DNA of 64,000 nucleotides from Nicotiana tabacum (Eukaryota > Streptophyta > Magnoliopsida > Solanales > Solanaceae). Both the position numbers and the translations under genes were made by a program. Below, piece after piece: positions 37,233 through 48,129 of this stretch. The stretch covers positions 97,258,411-97,322,410 of the forward strand of contig NC_134084.1 in the NCBI RefSeq assembly GCF_000715075.1. Direction: 5' to 3'. The notes under the pieces are model-generated. The model was given only the letters and a program-made list of their open reading frames with translations. It had not been told where the DNA came from and ran no database searches. How positions within the stretch are numbered: the first letter of the stretch is position 1; every line of letters starts with the position of its first letter.

Positions 37233-37483
37233 TGTTAAAAGGAGAAGGGGAGTTAGGTTAAAGAGAGAGAACTGGAGTCAGTTAACAAAGATAGTGAGAG
37301 AGAACTCTTATGTATTTCTTGTGTCTTAATTACAATGAGTATAACCAAGCCTATTTATACAACTCAGTAAACTATTAATTTAATCTTCTTCTAACAAAGC
37401 TCTTAGCTAACTAATTGTGTAACTAACTAAGTACAATTCCTTATCCACCAAGTACAACTATCACAACTACTAATATTTCTACA
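37233..37483 (-). mobile_element. Copia 5' LTR
   Basis: 251 bp, TGTTAAAAGG...TTTCTACA on the plus strand. A minus-strand TATAAATA lies at 37352-37359. It is nearly identical to the partner LTR apart from a few substitutions and one indel. Confidence 0.9.
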
Positions 37484-37801
37484 GTATTCATATTTTACAA
37501 GTAGCTAATATTATTTTTTTCCTAAAAACCCCAAAAAGTTTCATTGTTGCAATCGTCAACAACAAATAGTGAATCTCTTGAAATACAAGGATTTATTCTC
37601 TACCTTTTCTCATATTATTAGTAATTATTAGGTCTTGTTAAATTTAACTGTGATTTTTATTTTAAATTTGATTAATTTTTCTGATCTAATATTATATGTT
37701 TTTCATTCATATGCCTCATCTGACAAGTTGCAAATACTAGAAAGTTTCATTATGATTATTTAATTTATGATGATGTTAATAATTTTGTACCTTTTTTACG
37801 T
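37484..37801 (+). other. AT-rich sequence before the FRS fragment
   Basis: Very AT-rich with short T runs and no ORF or repeat that I recognise. It could be an intron or 5' leader of the FRS-like gene that follows, since an AG-ended pyrimidine stretch (TTTTTTTTAG) occurs at 37843-37852. Confidence 0.35.
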
Positions 37802-38199
37802 TTGAATCATTGTTTAGAACTCTGTAGGGTTTTACGTTTGATTTTTTTTAGTATAGTTGAGAATTTCAGGAAAAGAATATGTGAAAATACTTCTGAAGAA
37901 GTTTTACAAAGTAACTCTCAAGGGCTAGTAGATTATGACACGAAACATGACCTTGAGTTTGATAGTGACGAGGATACACTTAATTATTATAATGATGGCC
38001 TTTCTCATAGCATCATGCCTAAAGTTTATCACAAGTTATGTGTGTGGCACATGGAACAAAATGCAACTAAACATCTCAATCAAATTTATAAAAGGTATGC
38101 TTGTGATTTCCGAAAATGCACATTTATGAGTATGAAGATGAAGCAGAATTTATGGATGCTTGGAATACAATGCTTGATGAATATAACCTTCATGAAAAT
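37802..38199 (+). pseudogene. FAR1-related (FRS) gene fragment
   Basis: The frame reads HDLEFDSDEDTLNYYN, like the start of the FAR1 DNA-binding domain (EFDSEEDAYNYYN in the family), and then jumps directly to MPKVYHKLCVWHMEQNATKHLNQIYKRY. The latter is from the end of the MULE transposase-like domain of FRS proteins. The hundreds of residues normally between them are missing. After DFRKC the homology continues one frame over as IYEYEDEAEFMDAWNTMLDE and NLHEN, up to 38199. LTR-G then starts at 38200, so that element landed in the pseudogene. FRS proteins are transcription regulators descended from Mutator-like transposases, so a MULE relic is the alternative origin. Confidence 0.65.
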
Positions 38200-38895
38200 T
38201 GTAACGACTCGGCTAGTGCTTTTAAGAATTAACTCCTCGATCCCCTATTAACTGCTTTCCCCGTGTTTGTTTCTGCTATTTTGATTTGCCGGGATGTTTG
38301 GTTTTGAGTTCCGGAGTATTTTGGGACACTTAATCCCTAAATGAGAGCTTAAGCTTTAGAATTTGGACCGTAGTCGGAGCAGTGTGAAGACATCCTCAGA
38401 ATGGAATTCTGCCGGTTTTGTTAGCTCCATTGGGTGATTTTGGGATTAGAGGCGTGTTGGGATTGTGTTTTGGAGGTCCGTAGCTTATTTAGGCCTGAAA
38501 TGCTGAAAGTTGATTTTTTGAAGTTTTCGGTTTGATAGTGAGATTTTGATATCAGGGTTGGAATGGAATTCCGGAAGTTAGAGTAGCTATGTAGTGTTAA
38601 ATGTGACGTGCTTGCAAAATTTTAGGTCATTCAGACGAGGTTTGATAGACTTTTTGATCGAAAGCGTAATTTGAGAGTTTTTGGAGTTCTTAGGCTTGAA
38701 TCTGATGTTAAATTGGTGTTTTGATGTTTTTTTGAGCGTTCCGAAGATTGGAACAAGTTTGAATGATGTTTTAGGATTGATTGGCATGTTTGGTTGAGGT
38801 CTCATGGGCCTCGGGTGTGTTTCGGATGCTCAACGGGTCATTTTGGAACTTAGAAAAATTGTACAAAATTGCAGCATCCCAGTTCTTGTTTCCTT

Positions 38896-39165
38896 CTTCG
38901 TGTTCGCGAGTGGGGTCTCGCATTCGTGAAGAGGATCTGGGGCTGGGGGAGATTTAATGCTTCGTGTTCGCGAAGGTGTTCTCGCGTTTACGAAGCTGGA
39001 AGGTCTTATACCTACGCGTTCGCGATGATGGTCCCGCGTTCGCGTAGAGGAGGAGATTGGTCATCGCGTTCACGGCAGGGGAATCACGTTCGCGATGAAG
39101 GAAAGTTGGACCCAAGTGGAGTTGTACTTCACGAATGCGAGGGTCCTTCCGCGTCCGCGAAGAAG
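38896..39165 (+). repeat. CGTTCGCGAA inverted-repeat array in LTR-G
   Basis: CpG-rich palindromic words like those in LTR-D (GTTCGCGAA, CGCGTTCGCG) recur every 15-30 bases. Confidence 0.85.
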
Positions 39166-40017
39166 GAAATACCTTAGCAGAATGTTTAAGTTCAAAATCG
39201 AGGGTTTAGCCATTTTTGTGAAAACTAGAGCTTGGGAGCTCGGATTTGAGCGAGGTTTTGAGGGATTTCGATTGGGTAATGATTCTTAACTTCTTTTTTC
39301 TTGTAACCCATTAATCTAAACACGAATTCATCATTTAATTTTGGAATATGGATGAAAATTTGGGGAAAGTTCTTAGACCTAAATTTTGAGTTTTGATTGG
39401 GGATTTTTCATTGGATTTAGATAATTTTTATATGGTTAGACTCGTGAGAGTATGAGGAATCTGAAAATATAAATTTTACCCGATTCCGAGACGTGGGCTT
39501 AGAGGGTGTTTTGGTCACTTTACCTAATTTCGCGTATTAGCTTAGAATGTATTAGTGGAATCAGTTACTTGAAGTGTTATTTACATTATGCAATTGAATT
39601 GAATAGATTTGGGCCATTTGGAGTCGAGTACTCGTGGCAAGAACATGATTTCATGTTGATTATTGAGCCGGTTCGAGGTAAGTGGCTTGTCTAACCTTGT
39701 GTGGGGGAACTCCCCTTAGGATTTGGTATTATCGATATTTGAAATGCCTTGTACGTGATGTGATGTGTGCGTACTTGTGCTAATTGTTGAAAATCCGGTT
39801 TTCATTAAATAATTACAATTATGTTTCTTTTTCCTGTTTATACTACTTGCCATTTAAGCGTTGTTATCTTAGAGAAGCATGTCTAATTGACTTAATTGCT
39901 TTACTTGCTCAAACTGCCTTATTTGGATTATGTGCAGCATGCTAGGCTAGAAATACCTATTTTATGTTGGTTTGAAATTTGAATTAAACTGTGTATTCTT
40001 CTTGTGGTTGCTGCGTG

Positions 40018-40302
40018 TTTACTTTGGAACAACGGGATGGTATCCTCAGAGATCCCCCAGTATGTTTACTTTGGGACTACGGAACGGTATTCCGGGAGAT
40101 CCCCCTGCATATTTACATTGGAACTATGGGACTGCACCCCATAGATTTTCCCTGTACTGAGTATTTATATTTGGGACTAGGGATCGGTATTTTGGGAGAT
40201 CCCTCGCATTATGAGTTGGAATATGGAACGGTATCCCGGGAGATCCACTAGATATTTTTATTTGAGACTACAGGACGGTATCCTGGGACATCCCCGGTTG
40301 TT
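40018..40302 (+). repeat. Six-copy ~47-bp repeat in LTR-G
   Basis: Units contain GGGACTACGGAACGGTAT and CCGGGAGATCCC with 41-52 base spacing. Copies are diverged from one another. Confidence 0.8.
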
Positions 40303-40506
40303 ATCTCTGTGTTGAGCTATATTTCTTTCTGTTCTCACTTTGCCTTTGTAGTAATTGTTGTTGTTCTTTCTATCATGTGTTACTTTTACTGCTACATTTA
40401 CTTATACTATTTTGTTCTACATTGTTAAACCTTGTATTTCATTTAACCTCAGTAGGGCCCTGACCTTCCTCGTCACTACTCGACCGAGGTTAGGCTTGGC
40501 ACTTAC

Positions 40507-40560
40507 TGAGTATCGTTGTGTTGTACTCATGCCCTTTCTGCACATGTTTTTCATGTGTAG
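40507..40560 (+). other. Paired stem-loops in LTR-G
   Basis: TGAGTA 40507-40512 pairs with TACTCA 40524-40529. CTGCACATG 40538-40546 pairs with CATGTGTAG 40552-40560 over nine pairs, one of them G-T. Confidence 0.6.
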
Positions 40561-40968
40561 ATCCAGGTACTTCGACTCAGTCCTATCACCCTTGAGGCGA
40601 GGCGATTTTTCCAGAGATTTAAAGGTATATCTACCTCGTCCGCAGACCGAGGAGTCCCTTTCTATTATCTCTTTAAGTATTAACCCTTCTGTATTTTTCT
40701 TTTGTTAGACATTATGGAGTTAGATACTTGTAGACATCCAAAAGCTTGTGATTTCATGTGATTTCGGGTTTTGGGAAATATTGTTAGATTTGAGAGTTTG
40801 CATTGTATATGTCGAGCGGAATCTTAAACACTATTTCATTTTGCTATTTTGATTTTTAATTATTTCTTCCGCAAATTGTTTATTTCCGCATTTGTTAGGC
40901 TTACCTAGTCGTAGAGACTAGGTACCATCACGATAGTTCACGGAGGGCGAACTGGTGTCGTGAAAAGT

Positions 40969-40980
40969 TAGTATCAGAGC
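40969..40980 (+). other. Primer binding site of element G
   Basis: TAGTATCAGAGC, one base off the Met-tRNA site TGGTATCAGAGC. Confidence 0.75.
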
Positions 40981-41167
40981 TTTAGGTTCATAAGTGTCAT
41001 GAATCACAAGCCAGTTTATTAGAGTATCACGGATCGGTACGGAAACGTCTGTACTTATCCACGAGAGGCTATGTAACTGTTAGGAAAATGCCACTTCATT
41101 TGATTTCCTTGTCGTGCGAGATTTTTGATATCACAACTCTAAATTTTTGTCTTCTATTCTCTCACAA

Positions 41168-41260
41168 ATGGTAAGGACACATGCTACCCGAGATGATCAG
41201 GCGCCCGCACCCCCTGTTGGATCTGTTAGAGGTCAAGGCCGAGGTAGAAGCCGAGGACGC
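41168..41260 (+). pseudogene. First 31 codons of the element G gag
   Basis: ATG at 41168 opens MVRTHATRDDQAPAPPVGS followed by an RGQGRGRSRGR tract, typical of the N-terminus of some Solanaceae Gypsy gag proteins. The frame ends abruptly at 41260, where the Athila LTR (TGATAACTAGGG) starts. The rest of gag and pol should lie beyond the Athila element, outside the window. Confidence 0.75.
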
Positions 41261-41479
41261 TGATAACTAGGGATTCTAGTTCATTTTATACTCCTTTCTA
41301 CTTGAGTTTTGATTAAAAATGTATACAAAATAGTCCCAAAGGCTTACATGTTGTACTTGTTTGCAAGGTTTGGTAAAAAAGGTGACAATTAGTCAAAACC
41401 AGCTCAAAAAGGAGTGAAACATGCACAAGTACCAAGAACAAGTCAAAGCATAGTTGCAACAGACCCACCATGGCCTCAA

Positions 41480-41815
41480 TCCATTTAGCGCAGTCCGCGG
41501 TGAGGAGATTCAGAGAAGTACAATTTTGGAAGCTCAAGCACTGCGGCCGCAAACCATTTTGTGCGGACCGCAGTAGCCTTATCACGGCCGCAATCGAGTT
41601 TATGCGGTCCGCGGAGCAGAGATTCAGAGAGCTGGGATTTCAACTGATGGAATCTGATGCAGTCCGCGGTCCTTTTTGTGCGGACCGCAGTTGCAGCCAC
41701 CGCAGTCGCGGTTCATTTTATGCGGCCCGCAGTGACCAGATTCAGATAATGATTAATCAATCTAAGAAGCCTCATCGCAGTCCACGGTGCATTTTATGCA
41801 GACCGCAGTACCTCG
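41480..41815 (+). repeat. GCGGACCGC inverted-repeat array in the Athila U3
   Basis: Pairs of GCAGTCCGCGG and TGCGGACCGCAG separated by TTTTGTGCGG-like spacers, at least four pairs. The same units recur at about 59345-59620 and 60010-60325. Confidence 0.85.
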
Positions 41816-41849
41816 TCAGGGGTATTTTTGTCTGAAAAATTCGGCCTAG

Positions 41850-41857
41850 TATAAATA
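41850..41857 (+). promoter_or_regulatory. TATA box of the Athila LTR
   Basis: TATAAATA just downstream of the GC array. It is the likely core promoter for the genomic transcript. Confidence 0.65.
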
Positions 41858-42788
41858 CTTTTTTTTTCACATTTTTAGGGCATATTTTGTAATCTATAAG
41901 AGACCAGAGCATGTGAACGGCATTTTATGTCCATTTTGAGTAATTTGTAGCTAAATTAACACTGAATCATCTTTATCTTAGTTTGTAATTAAATAATATG
42001 GGTTATTCTTCATCTATTTCTCTATTTTCTTCCATTATTATGAGTAGCTAGACCCATTAGCTAGGGTTGTGTCTCAACCCTAGTGTGGGTATTTGATGGG
42101 TCTTTTGACCTAAGGCTTAAATGTTTATGGGTAGTTGATATTTGGTCTGATTTGTGTTTTCCATGTTGAATTAGTGGTTGCAAACACTAATTTGTGCCTA
42201 TTTGACTTGGGTTCTTCTTGAGAAAGAGAGCTTGAGTCTTGGAAACTCAGTCCAGCAAGGAATTGGGGTGTAATCAAGAGATTGATAGCCCCAATTAAAG
42301 GGTTAAACCTAGAAATAGTAATACCCGACTTGAGCCTATAGTGTTTGCACAATTTTGACACCCAATTGGTCTTGAGAAAGTCAATTAGGGCAAAGTCACT
42401 CAAACTACCGGGAGGTATAAAGTGAGTAATTCCGTGCATTGGCAATATCGCAATCCCCAACATAACATCTTTGTCTTAGGCTTTAGATCCCGTCAAGTAT
42501 TCACGTAGGAGAAAGTCACTTCCCTAGTGCCTCTTTAACTATTTAGAAAACCTTAAAAGGAATCATTCTTAGTATAATTTAGCTTATTATTAGCATAGAT
42601 ATTAGAAGTAATAAGCAACCAAAAGATAATTTGAAGTGTAACTAAGAGCTCTACACATTTCTAGTTTAGATAGGAATCCAATTCCCACTTCTAGCTCCCT
42701 GTAGATTCAATCCCAACCATCTCTGGTAAAAGTTGTTCGACCGCTCTCGCCACTTTGTAGTGGTGTAGGGTTGGCATCGATCACTTTT

Positions 42789-42806
42789 TGGCATCGTTAC
42801 CGGGGA
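42789..42806 (+). other. Athila primer binding site
   Basis: TGGCATCGTTACCGGGGA, which matches the expected Asp-tRNA complement TGGCGCCGTTGCCGGGGA at 15 of 18 positions. The changes are transitions. Confidence 0.8.
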
Positions 42807-42902
42807 GCTAACGGTTTTGGCTATCTATCTGAATAGTTTTGTGTATTGTTCATCTTTCCTTCTACGTTACTAATTTGTGTGTGTCGCAAATTCAGGTATA
42901 AA

Positions 42903-43472
42903 ATGGCAGCAAACAACGCACCTCGTGGAGATCTTCCGCCGGGGGAGGAGGTAGATGAAAATATTGACGATGAGGTTCCTATTGTACCTCAAGGACAAAG
43001 GAGAGGCCGCCAGGCCAATGATAATGTTCCAGACCCTCCCCCGCCACCTCCAAGAGTGGCTCCTCGAGTGCTTCCCAACCAAGGATATGCTAGTGCAATT
43101 GTCCTACCCCGGATCCGGGCGGACAATTTTCAAATTACAAATATGATGCTGATATTGTTGGAGCAGCGAGGGTATTTCATGGGTGCTCCCAATCAGAATT
43201 CTTACAAACATCTCAGTGGTTTCGTGGATACCTGTTGAGGGAACAAGTAAACTAATGTGTCAGAGGATGCACTTCGATTGAGATTATTCCCTTTCTCACT
43301 TAGAGGGAAGGCATTGGATTGGCCTGAACGACTTCCCAACCAGTTCATCACTACTTGGGATGAGTTGGCGGATAAATTCATTGCAAAGTTTTTCTCGTCG
43401 GGGCACATGGCCGCATTGAGGGAAAAGCAGCCTAGAGATATAAAAAAAACCTAGCAGCTAAAAGAAGGGGGA
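42903..43472 (+). pseudogene. Athila gag, N-terminal part
   Basis: Starts MAANNAPRGDLPPGEEVDE at 42903. A Pro-rich stretch and RIRADNFQITNMMLILLEQ follow, then two in-frame stops (43236-43238 and 43248-43250). The gag domain proper is VSEDALRLRLFPFSLRGKAL and DWPERLPNQFITTWDELADK, continuing FIAKFFSSG. After another stop the frame reads QLKEGG and is cut at 43472 by element I. Translation before the ATG is open but unlike gag. The ATG is preceded by TTCAGGTATAAA. Confidence 0.85.
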
Positions 43473-44019
43473 TGTTACAACCCATATCCACATGTGTTAG
43501 TTCATGCCATATATTAGTTAACATAAATCCAAGAAGGAATTATCTTTGAGATGATAAGAAGTCTATCCTATTGGTCTTAAGTGATACAAGAGTGTATAAG
43601 GGTGATTAACCAGTATTAGAAGTTAAACGAATCAAGGATGTTGTAACTCGAATTTTCAGGTAATCTAGCGGTGCTTAATACACTCAAGAGGTCATTTATG
43701 AAGGTATTTTAATCATATAATATCCGTATCATAAGTCTTGAAGTCAAACGAGTTATGAAACAAAAGTCGACAAAAGTTGTCGCAACTTAGGTTCATAATT
43801 TTACTTAATCATTAGGTCAAATGTTTCTAATATTTTCTCATAATTTACAAATAATTACGGGGTGATCTACCAACAAATTTAAAGATCTATGAGTCTAGTT
43901 TCCAACGCATTAAACCGTTCATCGATACGATCTCGGAGTAGAGAGATATTCGTGTTTTCGCGAGACTGCGCCAAGCACCTCTCTATGAGGCCCACGAAGT
44001 CGGTTTAAGATATTTAGAC

Positions 44020-44028
44020 CTATATAGG
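44020..44028 (+). promoter_or_regulatory. TATA-like box of element I 5' LTR
   Basis: CTATATAGG, conserved at the equivalent place in the other three H/I LTRs (51957-51965 plus, about 26030 and 33999 minus). The downstream region contains no other TATA candidate as good. Confidence 0.5.
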
Positions 44029-45595
44029 ATGCCTCCAACCCGTTTTAAGTCATTTCTTTTCACTATTTTCAGACCTTAGAACCCTAGGAACATCCTCTCA
44101 AGGTTCTCTCAATATTCAAGACCCAAACAAAGGGCAAACAACACAAATCAAGTGTCGGGAATTCCGTAGCGCTAGTAAGTCTCTTGTTCTTCTTGTTGTT
44201 GCTCATTTTTGTGTCGTTTCAGCTCGTGTGGGAGGTTGTTTTAAAGGTTTTATGTTATGTAAATACTCCCTCATGTTCTTAATATCAATCCTAGGTGATT
44301 TCAAGCCTTCTAAAGTGATTCTAGTGCCGAAAAACACTAATTGATCGCTAGTTTCGCTCTTTTGTTGTTGTGGCAGCATTGGAGGGATATTTCATGGAAA
44401 TTTAAGGTCAAATTAGAGTTTTTATTTCTGTATAAAGTTAAGGAACCTCTTACTCTATATGTATTTATGATTATCCAAGTTGCGGCTAAGCCATTGAAGC
44501 TAGAACTTGTGAGATATATATCGAAAGGTTTGGTAGTAATGTTATTGTTTTGTGGACTATTTTGCGTTGTTGTTGGGCTGCGTATTTTACTACTATATTG
44601 TGGAGTTTTGGATGAGGAAGGGTGTGGAAAACACCATATATATGTAGGGTTATGGGCTGATAGTTATTCGTAACATTTCCAGGTTATTTGACACGACTAC
44701 GGTGGTCGTCGTATGTATGGAGTGATTAGGCTGTGTGTGGACTATTTTGGGAGGCTCAATACGTTTATTATTGATGTTGTTTGGGCTGTTTGGTGACTGT
44801 TTTGAATGGTGTGAGGTCATATATATAGGGGAGGTGCTGTCTGTTTCATCGTAAAATAGGTTGTGGTCGATACATAATAGTTATGACGCTTAAATGATAA
44901 CGATAGTATCGTTTCTCTTATTGTAGACTAAGGAGTTTTGACAATTGCATAGCTTGAGATTGGGGCAGTATATACAAGGTATGTGAGGCTATCCCTTTCC
45001 TTCTTTTGCACGACTCCGATTGTACATAATGTAATGAACGAGCTTCCAAAGATACTCTACTCTTAGAAGCTAGCAGTACTTACATTGTTTTCCCTCTTAT
45101 GGAACGATTGATGTTAATGTTGCTTCTCTTATTCTTATGTTATCAATGTTATTGGTACTTCCTGATTCTTATAAGGTTCATAGTGAAGAGTTAGTCCTAA
45201 TAACGTGTACAGAGGATACCGACCTTACGTCACTCCGAAAGGTTTAGAATGTGATTCCATGAGTCGAGCATGCATTATATATATGTATCTATTTTACTCT
45301 ACCGAGCCACGCTATAGTTGGCCGGGTACAGCACCTATTGTGCAACCACTGATCAGTTGGGTTTTACCGAGCTCCACGTGGCCGGATACGATTCTACCGA
45401 GCCTATTATGGCCGGGTACGATATGATGATATTGATGCCCACAGAGGTGAATGCTTTAGAGGTTTATGTATTTCTACATATGTATCATGCATTTCATGTA
45501 AGTAGCCCTCAGAAGTACTAAGATGTTACAGGTTGTATATTCTCTATCCTTGCTTACATTACTTATCGTATTTATGGTTCCTTGCCTTACATACT

Positions 45596-45634
45596 CAGTA
45601 CTTTATTCGTACTGACGTCCTTTTATTTGTGGAC
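45596..45634 (+). other. Paired stem-loops in element I LTR
   Basis: CAGTAC 45596-45601 pairs with GTACTG 45609-45614, and GTCC 45617-45620 with GGAC 45631-45634. The copy in the 3' LTR starts at 53533, with the last stem base changed. Confidence 0.6.
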
Positions 45635-46141
45635 GCTGCATGTCGTGCTGCAGGTCCTGATAGACAGGCAGGTGCAGCTCCCCCACCACAGTAGACTATC
45701 CAGTTCAGCGGTGATTGGCGAGATCCCTTCTCCGGACTTGCCTTGGTCTTGGTATGCAATTTTTGTTATAGACATTATGGGTATGTCGGGGCCCTGTTCC
45801 GGCTATGTTGCAACACTTATGTTCTTTTAGAGGCTCATAGACAGGTGTCGGCTCATGTATAGTTTGGTATGCCTTGTCGGCTAGTTTTTGTTGTATAGTC
45901 TTTCATAGTAGCGTGGTAGCTCATACCTTATATGTAGTTTCTTGATTGTCTGGTCATCCCCTGCTATGTATGTTCATGCCGTCATATTTTATTGCTGGTT
46001 GTCCATGATCTAGGTCTACCATTTATATTGATCTCGTCAGCCTTAAAAGATAATAATGAAGGTTAGATGAAATGTACGTTGGTGCTCGGCAAGTGTGGTC
46101 GGGTGCTAGTCATGGCCCTTCAGTTTGGGTCGTGACAAACT

Positions 46142-46153
46142 TGGTATCAGAGC
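46142..46153 (+). other. Element I primer binding site
   Basis: TGGTATCAGAGC, four bases after the LTR. Initiator Met-tRNA type. Confidence 0.92.
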
Positions 46154-46341
46154 AAGTCTGTCCTAGGGGTTGTCTATGAGCCGTGTCTAGTAGAGTCTTG
46201 ATTATGGATGTGTAGCGCGCCACATTTATAATCAGGAGGCTACATGACATCTAGGGTTGTTACCTTCTTCCTGAATCTAGATCGTGCGTAGAGTTGAGTC
46301 GTAAGTGTTCGTCTCTAATATTCACCTTGTTTTTTTCAGTG

Positions 46342-48129
46342 ATGCCTTCGACTAGGAAGCAAACGATTAGTAGACGGCTTGATACAGCAGCGGGAGAGGT
46401 TACCAGTCAGGTGCCCCAAGTCAGAGCAGGACAAAGTGAGGCTCAAAGTGAGATGCCCTCTCATACCTTATCTACTCCATCTCCTCCAGAGGGTATTAGA
46501 AGGCACCCAGCGCCTCCAGTTCCTCCGTCTGGCACTCCAGACCAGGATATACAGAGTGTTTTGCAGTTATTGACTAGCTTGGTAGCTGCTCAGGCTCAGA
46601 GGCAGAATACAGGTGCTGCTGAGAAACCAGTTAGTACAAGAGTTCGTGATTTTATTAATTTAGACCCTCCAGTGTTTACCGGATCAGACCCCAAGGAGGA
46701 CCCATAGACTTTTATTGACCAGGTTCATCGTACACTTCGGGTTATGCATGTTAGTGATACAGAGGCAGTAGAGTTGGCTTCTTATCGGCTACGGGATTTA
46801 GCGGTTCTCTGGTATGATAGTTGGGAGAGATCCAGGGGTCCGAACCCTCCTCCAGCTGTGTGGAAGGAATTTTCTGAGGCCTTTCTTCGTCACTACTTGC
46901 CAGTTGAGGTACGACGAGCTAGAGCTGATAAGTTCTTGAACCTTAGACAAGGTAATATGAGTGTGCGAGAGTACAGTATGCAGTTTGATTCTTTGGCAAG
47001 GTATGCTCCCCATATGGTGGCCGAGATGAGTGATAGGGTGCATATGTTCGTGAATGGGTTGGGACCACATCTGATAAATGAGTGTACGACAGCCTCCTTG
47101 GTGGAGGGCATGGATATTTCCCGTATTCAAGCTTATGCACAGACCCTAGAGGATCGTAAGCGCCAGCAGAGGGCAGTTAAGGAGCAGGATAGAGGCCAGC
47201 ATAAGAGGGCGAGATTTGCAGGGTATTCTGATGACTTCAGAGGCCGCATCAGGCCACAGTTTTCGAGGAGTTCGGCGCCACCTGTAGCTAGTTCTCCTCC
47301 ACAGTTTCAGAGGCCTCGATATGATCGATTCTATTCTGGTCCAGGTCAGAGTTCGCGGGCATCTGGCTCGCAACATCACAGGGATACTAGTCAGATGAGA
47401 CCCCCAACACCACATTGTGATCAGTGCGGCAAGGCCCACTTTGGACTGTGTTGTCGTGGTTCTGATGCATGCTATTCATGCGGGCAGCCTGGCCATATGA
47501 TGCGGGATTGTCCTAATAGAGGAGGTGATGGTATGGCTCAGCCGACTGGATCTGTGTCTGGTTCTTCCTCATCAGTTCGACCTCCAGCACGGGGTTTTCA
47601 GCAGTCGACAGGTCGTGGTAGGGGTAGAGGTGCAGTGCCGAGTTCGAGTGGTGCTCAAAATCGAACCTATGCTCTAGTAGGTCGACAGGATCTCGAGTCG
47701 TCTCCAGATGTTGTTACAGGTATTATATCTGTGTTTTCTTATGATGTATATGCGTTGATTGATCCGGGATCTACATTATCATATGTTACACCCTTTGTGG
47801 CTAATAAGTTTGGCATTGAACCTGAATTGATAAGTAAACCCCTCGCGGTATCTACTCCGATAGGAGATTCTGTGATTGCTAGAAGGGTATATAGAGGTTG
47901 CACTGTGATGATTTGTAGTCGTCAAACCTCGGCAAATTTATTTGAGTTAGAAATGGTTGATTTTGATGTGATAATGGGAATGGACTGGTTAGCCTCATGC
48001 TATGCAAATGTTGACTGTCGTACGAAGATGGTTAGGTTCCAATTTCCAGGTGAACCCGTCATTGAATGGAAAGGGAACATTGCTACACCGAAAGGTAGGT
48101 TTATTTCTATCTTAAGGCAAGGAAAATGA
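46342..48129 (+). pseudogene. Element I gag and protease
   Basis: MPSTRKQTISRR at 46342 follows the leader; the in-frame ATG at 46294 lies upstream but is not needed. One TAG (46705-46707) replaces Gln after GSDPKEDP. Beyond it the gag domain continues (RVMHVSDTEAVELASYRLRD), with CDQCGKAHFGLC and the zinc knuckle CYSCGQPGHMMRDC. The aspartic protease follows in the same frame, with active site YALIDPGSTLSYV near residue 470 and GMDWLASCYANVDC. A one-base deletion near 48107 relative to H shifts the frame and yields the stop at 48127-48129. The four-base overlap with the next ORF is thus a mutation, not a programmed junction. Confidence 0.92.

Larger units (their letters stand above)
21626..37483 (-). 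mobile_element. Ty1/copia element, split by Tekay element H
   Basis: Two LTRs of 252 and 251 bp (21626-21877, 37233-37483) enclose gag, protease, integrase, RT and RNase H in copia order on the minus strand, interrupted by element H at 23889-34554. Without H it is about 5.2 kb, normal for plant copia. Flanking pentamers are ATATT (21621-21625) and GTATT (37484-37488), a 4-of-5 match that fits an aged target duplication. The polypurine tract (TTGAGGGGGAG on the minus strand, about 21878-21888) and the Met-tRNA primer site (37221-37232) are in place. I cannot assign the lineage with confidence. Confidence 0.92.
38200..40965 (+). mobile_element. LTR-G, 5' LTR of a Gypsy element
   Basis: Complete LTR of about 2.77 kb. 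It starts TGTAACGACTCGGC directly after FRS sequence and ends near 40965 at TGTCGTGA(AA), a mutated TGACA, followed by a degenerate Met-tRNA primer site and the gag start. It includes a CGTTCGCGAA array, a six-copy repeat, stems TGAGTA/TACTCA (40507-40529) and CTGCACATG/CATGTGTAG (40538-40560), and a nested terminal inverted repeat (40928-40963). The pentamer before it is AAAAT. ORFs within it show no known domain. Confidence 0.85.
41261..42783 (+). mobile_element. Athila 5' LTR
   Basis: Runs from TGATAACTAGGG to GGCATCGATCA, five bases before the primer site, length 1523 bp. A GC-rich array of GCGGTCCGCGG/GCGGACCGC words at about 41480-41815 ends about 35 bases before a TATAAATA box (41850-41857), so the array lies in U3. 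The ORFs at 41470-41835 are shadows of this array. Confidence 0.85.
43473..46137 (+). mobile_element. Element I 5' LTR
   Basis: TGTTACAACCC ... GGGTCGTGACA. Core promoter candidate CTATATAGG at 44020-44028. It has three TGGCCGGGTAC repeats (about 45300-45420) where H has four, which accounts for the 32-bp length difference. The terminal stem is GTCATG 46109-46114 with CGTGAC 46131-46136. ORFs at 44341-44673 and 45205-45830 are unsupported. Confidence 0.94.

Noticed and set aside
44341..44673. A hydrophobic ORF of about 106 codons present in all four LTRs of elements H and I (25397-25717, 33366-33686, 44341-44673, 52277-52597)
   Set aside because: The LTRs are near-identical, so its conservation is automatic. 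No domain is recognised and the frame varies at its end. Synonymous versus non-synonymous change among distant relatives would be needed.
46798..47130. Minus-strand ORFs opposite gag (46798-47130, 47146-47439, and matching ones at 30498-31196)
   Set aside because: They are antisense shadows of the gag frame with no recognised domain, repeated only because the element is.
48126..48129. ATGA overlap between gag-protease and pol of element I, as if translationally coupled
   Set aside because: Element H shows one continuous reading here. A one-base deletion in I creates the overlap, and Tekay elements normally use one polyprotein.
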